A stretch of DNA of 9,328 nucleotides from NCBI GenBank assembly GCA_024400275.1, contig JAKSMY010000063.1, positions 1 through 9,328 on the forward strand. Direction: 5' to 3'. Under the pieces are notes generated by a model, which was given only the letters and a program-made list of their open reading frames with translations, ran no database searches and was not told the origin of the DNA. The DNA comes from Paludibacteraceae bacterium. GTDB taxonomy: Bacteria > Bacteroidota > Bacteroidia > Bacteroidales > Paludibacteraceae. The translations under genes were made by a program, and so were the position numbers. Below are positions 8,199 to 9,328 of this stretch, in pieces. How positions within the stretch are numbered: position 1 is the first letter of the stretch; every line of letters begins with the position of its first letter.

Positions 8199-8259
8199 CG
8201 GCAAGCCGCGAACGTTATTTCGGGGGAATGCCGCAAAGCAGCAGGCGGAGTCCGAAATA
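8198..8259. repeat. Palindromic repeat unit, copy 1
   Basis: This is the first copy of a direct repeat spaced 82 bp from the second. The shared order is a CCGGCAAG-like lead, CGCGAAC (8207-8213), five variable bases, TTCGGGGG, AATGCCGCAAAGC and a closing CCGAA. The outer arms TATTTCGG (8216-8223) and CCGAAATA (8252-8259) pair perfectly over 8 bp. The inner TGCCGC-AAA-GCAGCA hairpin has one mismatch. It abuts the right arm of the inverted repeat. It resembles REP-type interspersed elements; I do not know the family. Confidence 0.75.
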
Positions 8260-8287
8260 TACAAAAAAAATTTTGATTTCCCGCAAA
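8254..8287 (-). repeat. Decayed second copy of the rfbA promoter region
   Basis: From AAATATAC through an A-run, T-run, GAT and CGCAAA, this stretch matches the rfbA promoter region 8032-8062 at most positions, with a few substitutions and small insertions. On the minus strand the -7 box has become TATATTTC (last base changed) and the distance to TTTG is 22 instead of 20, so it is probably a weak or dead promoter. It shows that the promoter segment itself was duplicated in the same orientation. Confidence 0.65.
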
Positions 8288-8341
8288 ACGCGAACCACCA
8301 TTCGGGGGGAATGCCGCAAAGCGGCAGGCAGCTTGCCGAAT
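8280..8341. repeat. Palindromic repeat unit, copy 2
   Basis: The second copy keeps CGCGAAC (8289-8295), the five-base gap, the G-run and the AATGCCGCAAAGC core. Outer arms ATTCGG (8300-8305) and CCGAAT (8336-8341) pair over 6 bp, and the inner TGCCGC (8312-8317) and GCGGCA (8321-8326) pair perfectly around AAA. Both copies keep pairing in the outer stem although the arm bases differ slightly. CGGCAAGC at 8199-8206 near copy 1 is also the reverse complement of GCTTGCCG at 8331-8338 here. Confidence 0.78.
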
Positions 8342-8365
8342 TACAGCAAAATGATGGATTTAACC

Positions 8366-8378
8366 GCCACTTTGTGGC
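8366..8378. repeat. Third related hairpin in opposite orientation
   Basis: Read on the minus strand, a G-run and GAAT (about 8399-8386) precede GCCAC-AAA-GTGGC, a perfect 5-bp stem with an AAA loop. This mirrors the G-run, GAAT and GCCGC-AAA-GCGGC order of copies 1 and 2, so it may be a diverged third unit facing the other two. The similarity is short and could be convergent. Confidence 0.45.
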
Positions 8379-8435
8379 TGAATGATAATTCTCCCCCCCT
8401 ATTATACGCCTTTTTTCTGAAAAAGATAACATTTT

Positions 8436-8467
8436 CTTGCATATTCCAAAAAAATGTTGTAATTTTG
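8436..8467 (+). promoter_or_regulatory. Candidate plus-strand promoter of unknown target
   Basis: CTTG (8436-8439, three of four bases of the -33 box) and a perfect TAATTTTG -7 box (8460-8467) are 20 bases apart. Transcription would start near 8474, about 250 bases before the HEPN gene, which has its own promoter. The nearer target is a possible short RNA that ends around the hairpin at 8560-8584. Confidence 0.5.
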
Positions 8468-8559
8468 CAAGCAAAACGGTGCTTGGAGCACTCCATAAAA
8501 ACACCCCTCCCGCAGGGCATGCTCTACAAAGGGATAAAGAAAAGAAAACACGAGTAATC

Positions 8560-8584
8560 GTCTATCTACGCAAAATAGATAGGC
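8560..8584. terminator. Inverted repeat, possible weak terminator
   Basis: CTATCTA (8562-8568) and TAGATAG (8576-8582) pair perfectly around a 7-base loop, and the stem can grow by a T-G and a G-C pair to 9 bp. AATTTT follows shortly after on the plus strand. The AT-rich stem and short T-run make it a weak terminator at best. It could instead be a protein-binding site. Confidence 0.4.
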
Positions 8585-8663
8585 AATTTTCATACAAAGA
8601 GCGTGTGTCATAACTTAAAAAATCCCTTCTCCGTTCTCATTTCCCCATTTTCCATTTAAAAAG

Positions 8664-8695
8664 TTTGCATATATCAATTTTTTTTTGTACTTTTG
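8664..8695 (+). promoter_or_regulatory. Bacteroidetes-type promoter for the HEPN/MNT genes
   Basis: A -33 box TTTG (8664-8667) and a -7 box TACTTTTG (8688-8695) are separated by exactly 20 bases. Transcription should start near 8701-8704, leaving a leader of only about 22 bases before the HEPN start codon. The -7 box is overlapped by inverted repeats at 8692-8711. Confidence 0.85.
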
Positions 8696-8711
8696 CGTCG
8701 CAAAACGCAAA
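8692..8711 (+). promoter_or_regulatory. Operator-like nested repeats over the -7 box and start site
   Basis: TTTGCGT (8692-8698) and ACGCAAA (8705-8711) are perfect inverted 7-mers with 6 bases between them. Nested within, TTTGCG and CGCAAA (8692-8704) form a palindrome around one T, and CGCAAA is repeated directly. The site covers the end of the -7 box and the predicted start point, where a bound protein would block transcription. Palindromic starts after TTTG may be common in Bacteroidetes promoters, so autoregulation is only a possibility. Confidence 0.5.
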
Positions 8712-8725
8712 TGTTTGAAAAATAA
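8711..8725 (+). other. Four-codon upstream frame (MFEK) ending in TAATG at the HEPN start
   Basis: An ATG at 8711 starts the frame ATG TTT GAA AAA TAA, whose stop shares its last A with the ATG of the HEPN gene. It would begin less than about 10 bases from the predicted transcript start, so ribosome loading may be poor. If translated, it would couple or buffer HEPN translation. It may be chance. Confidence 0.3.
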
Positions 8726-9117
8726 TGTTAGATAAGGTTGCATATTGGCTGGACATTGTAGATTATGATTTGGAAACCGCTAAAGCTATGTTTACTACCA
8801 AAAGATGGTTGTATGTTGGCTTTATGTGCCATCAAGTTATTGAAAAGACATTAAAAGCATATTGGTGCAGAACGATGCCGGATGACCCACCATATACGCA
8901 TAATATTGTTAAATTGTCAACGGATTGTGGTCTCTCAAAATTGATGAGTGACGAACAAAACGCTTTTATTGATGGTATGATGCCTCTCAATATTGAAGCC
9001 CGTTATCCTGAATATAAAGAGAAATTGCTGAAACACCTATCGCCTGAATATTGTGAAACTATATTAACCAACACCATAGCATTACAACAATGGATAAGAG
9101 AACAGTTGTCAAAATAG
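8725..9117 (+). CDS. HEPN-domain protein, first partner of a HEPN/MNT pair
   Basis: The 130-residue, mainly helical protein fits the HEPN domain family (PF05168 type). The visible signs are YWLDIVDYDLETAKAMF at the start, GFMCHQVIEKTLKAYW (32-47), the THNIVKL segment (58-64) and ARYP (92-95). The start is fixed by an in-frame TGA at 8716-8718. HEPN proteins paired with minimal nucleotidyltransferases form toxin-antitoxin-like modules in which the HEPN partner can be an RNase that the MNT partner silences by AMP transfer. Here no arginine and histidine stand in the RX4-6H spacing (R27-H36, R49-H59 and R93-H104 are all wider), so RNase activity is doubtful. It could instead aid substrate binding for the MNT partner. 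G+C is about 36%, well below the neighbouring operon. The next gene overlaps by 28 bases. Confidence 0.88.
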   Translation: MLDKVAYWLDIVDYDLETAKAMFTTKRWLYVGFMCHQVIEKTLKAYWCRTMPDDPPYTHNIVKLSTDCGLSKLMSDEQNAFIDGMMPLNIEARYPEYKEKLLKHLSPEYCETILTNTIALQQWIREQLSK

Positions 9118-9328
9118 TTAAGGACTATAAAAAAGTAGTTCAAACTATTATTCCGAATGCTTCAGTCTATTTATATGGATCATATAGCAAAGGGACTGCC
9201 CATAAAGATAGTGATATTGATGTGGCTGTTGTTGTACCCAAATATGAAGGTGATTGGTGGGCAGCATCCTCATCGTTGTGGGGAGCAACTCGCCAAGTGA
9301 ATACATTAATTGAACCTGTTTTGATGGA
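9090..9328 (+). CDS. Minimal nucleotidyltransferase (MNT) domain protein, 3' end outside the window
   Basis: The visible 79 residues contain the polymerase-beta-type nucleotidyltransferase signature GSX10DXD: GS at 30-31, D42 and D44 in SDIDVAVV. These residues bind nucleotide and metal in enzymes that transfer NMP to a protein or small molecule. The start ATG at 9090 lies inside the HEPN gene in another frame, giving a 28-base overlap and implying coupled, stoichiometric synthesis. No better start lies downstream before the motif. In studied HEPN/MNT modules the MNT protein acts as antitoxin by adenylylating the HEPN toxin. Here the partner lacks the usual RNase motif, so the chemistry may differ. 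A WWAASSSLWG segment follows at about residues 56-65. The gene is cut by the window end. Confidence 0.9.
   Translation, partial: MDKRTVVKIVKDYKKVVQTIIPNASVYLYGSYSKGTAHKDSDIDVAVVVPKYEGDWWAASSSLWGATRQVNTLIEPVLM

Larger units (their letters stand above)
7998..8724. other. Divergent 727-bp non-coding region packed with repeats and promoters
   Basis: This stretch separates rfbA (minus) from the HEPN gene (plus). It has open frames on both strands, but none gives a recognisable protein or has coding-like features, and several run through palindromes. From left to right it holds the rfbA promoter (8031-8062), a two-part inverted repeat (8051-8198) enclosing a small hairpin (8078-8094), two direct copies of a palindromic unit (8198-8259 and 8280-8341) with a decayed promoter copy between them, a third hairpin (8366-8378), a plus-strand promoter (8436-8467), a hairpin (8560-8584) and the HEPN promoter (8664-8695). 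Positions 8585-8660 show only a loose CATTT motif three times. Confidence 0.8.

Noticed and set aside
8009..8236. 75-residue minus-strand open frame just upstream of rfbA
   Set aside because: It covers the rfbA promoter and most of the inverted repeat; composition and lack of any domain argue against a protein.
8198..8341. CRISPR array
   Set aside because: Only two repeat copies with internal palindromes, imperfect identity and one short gap between them; no cas genes in view.
8157..8504. 115-residue minus-strand open frame
   Set aside because: It overlaps the repeats and another spurious frame, with cysteine-rich low-complexity translation and no promoter or binding site fitting its start.
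8093..8557. 154-residue plus-strand open frame in the intergenic region
   Set aside because: It runs through both palindromic units and a homopolymer region, has no recognisable domain, and its repeated peptide pieces come from the DNA repeats.
8638..8657. CATTT repeated three times near the HEPN promoter
   Set aside because: The spacing is irregular (8 and 7 bases) and the motif short and AT-rich; chance is sufficient.

Overview
The window looks like chromosomal DNA of a member of the Bacteroidetes, most likely order Bacteroidales. The reasons are a one-protein hybrid two-component system (propeller sensor, histidine kinase, receiver and AraC domain fused), two lipoproteins of Bacteroidetes-type families, and promoters of the TTTG-N20-TAnnTTTG kind used by the Bacteroidetes sigma factor. 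I cannot name a genus.

Positions 7997 down to 1 (minus strand) read as one tightly packed operon. In transcription order it holds rfbA (dTDP-glucose synthesis), a hybrid two-component regulator, an FKBP-like lipoprotein, a DUF4827-like lipoprotein, glmM (UDP-GlcNAc supply), surE (nucleotidase), a 91-residue membrane protein and the 5' part of lpxB (lipid A disaccharide synthesis). Nearly every junction is an overlap or a gap of at most 8 bp. The exception is a 31-bp gap before lpxB, and that gap is almost entirely four exact heptamers. The enzymes share a theme of activated sugars and outer-envelope precursors (deoxysugar, amino sugar, lipid A). A large transcription regulator sits among them, with no carbohydrate-utilisation genes in view.

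Positions 7998 to 8724 are non-coding and unusually structured. They hold a consensus promoter for rfbA, a two-part inverted repeat (9 + 10 bp per arm) that overlaps the -33 box of that promoter, a decayed second copy of the promoter region, two direct copies of a GC-rich palindromic unit plus a third related hairpin in opposite orientation, a second plus-strand promoter followed about 100 bp later by a hairpin, and finally a consensus promoter with operator-like repeats for the plus-strand genes.

Positions 8725 to the end carry a plus-strand HEPN-domain gene overlapping a minimal nucleotidyltransferase (MNT) gene that runs off the window. This is the layout of HEPN/MNT toxin-antitoxin-like pairs. 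The stretch is clearly more AT-rich (about 36% G+C counted over 8761-9120) than sampled parts of the operon (about 50%), which suggests separate acquisition. The HEPN protein lacks the usual RX4-6H RNase motif.
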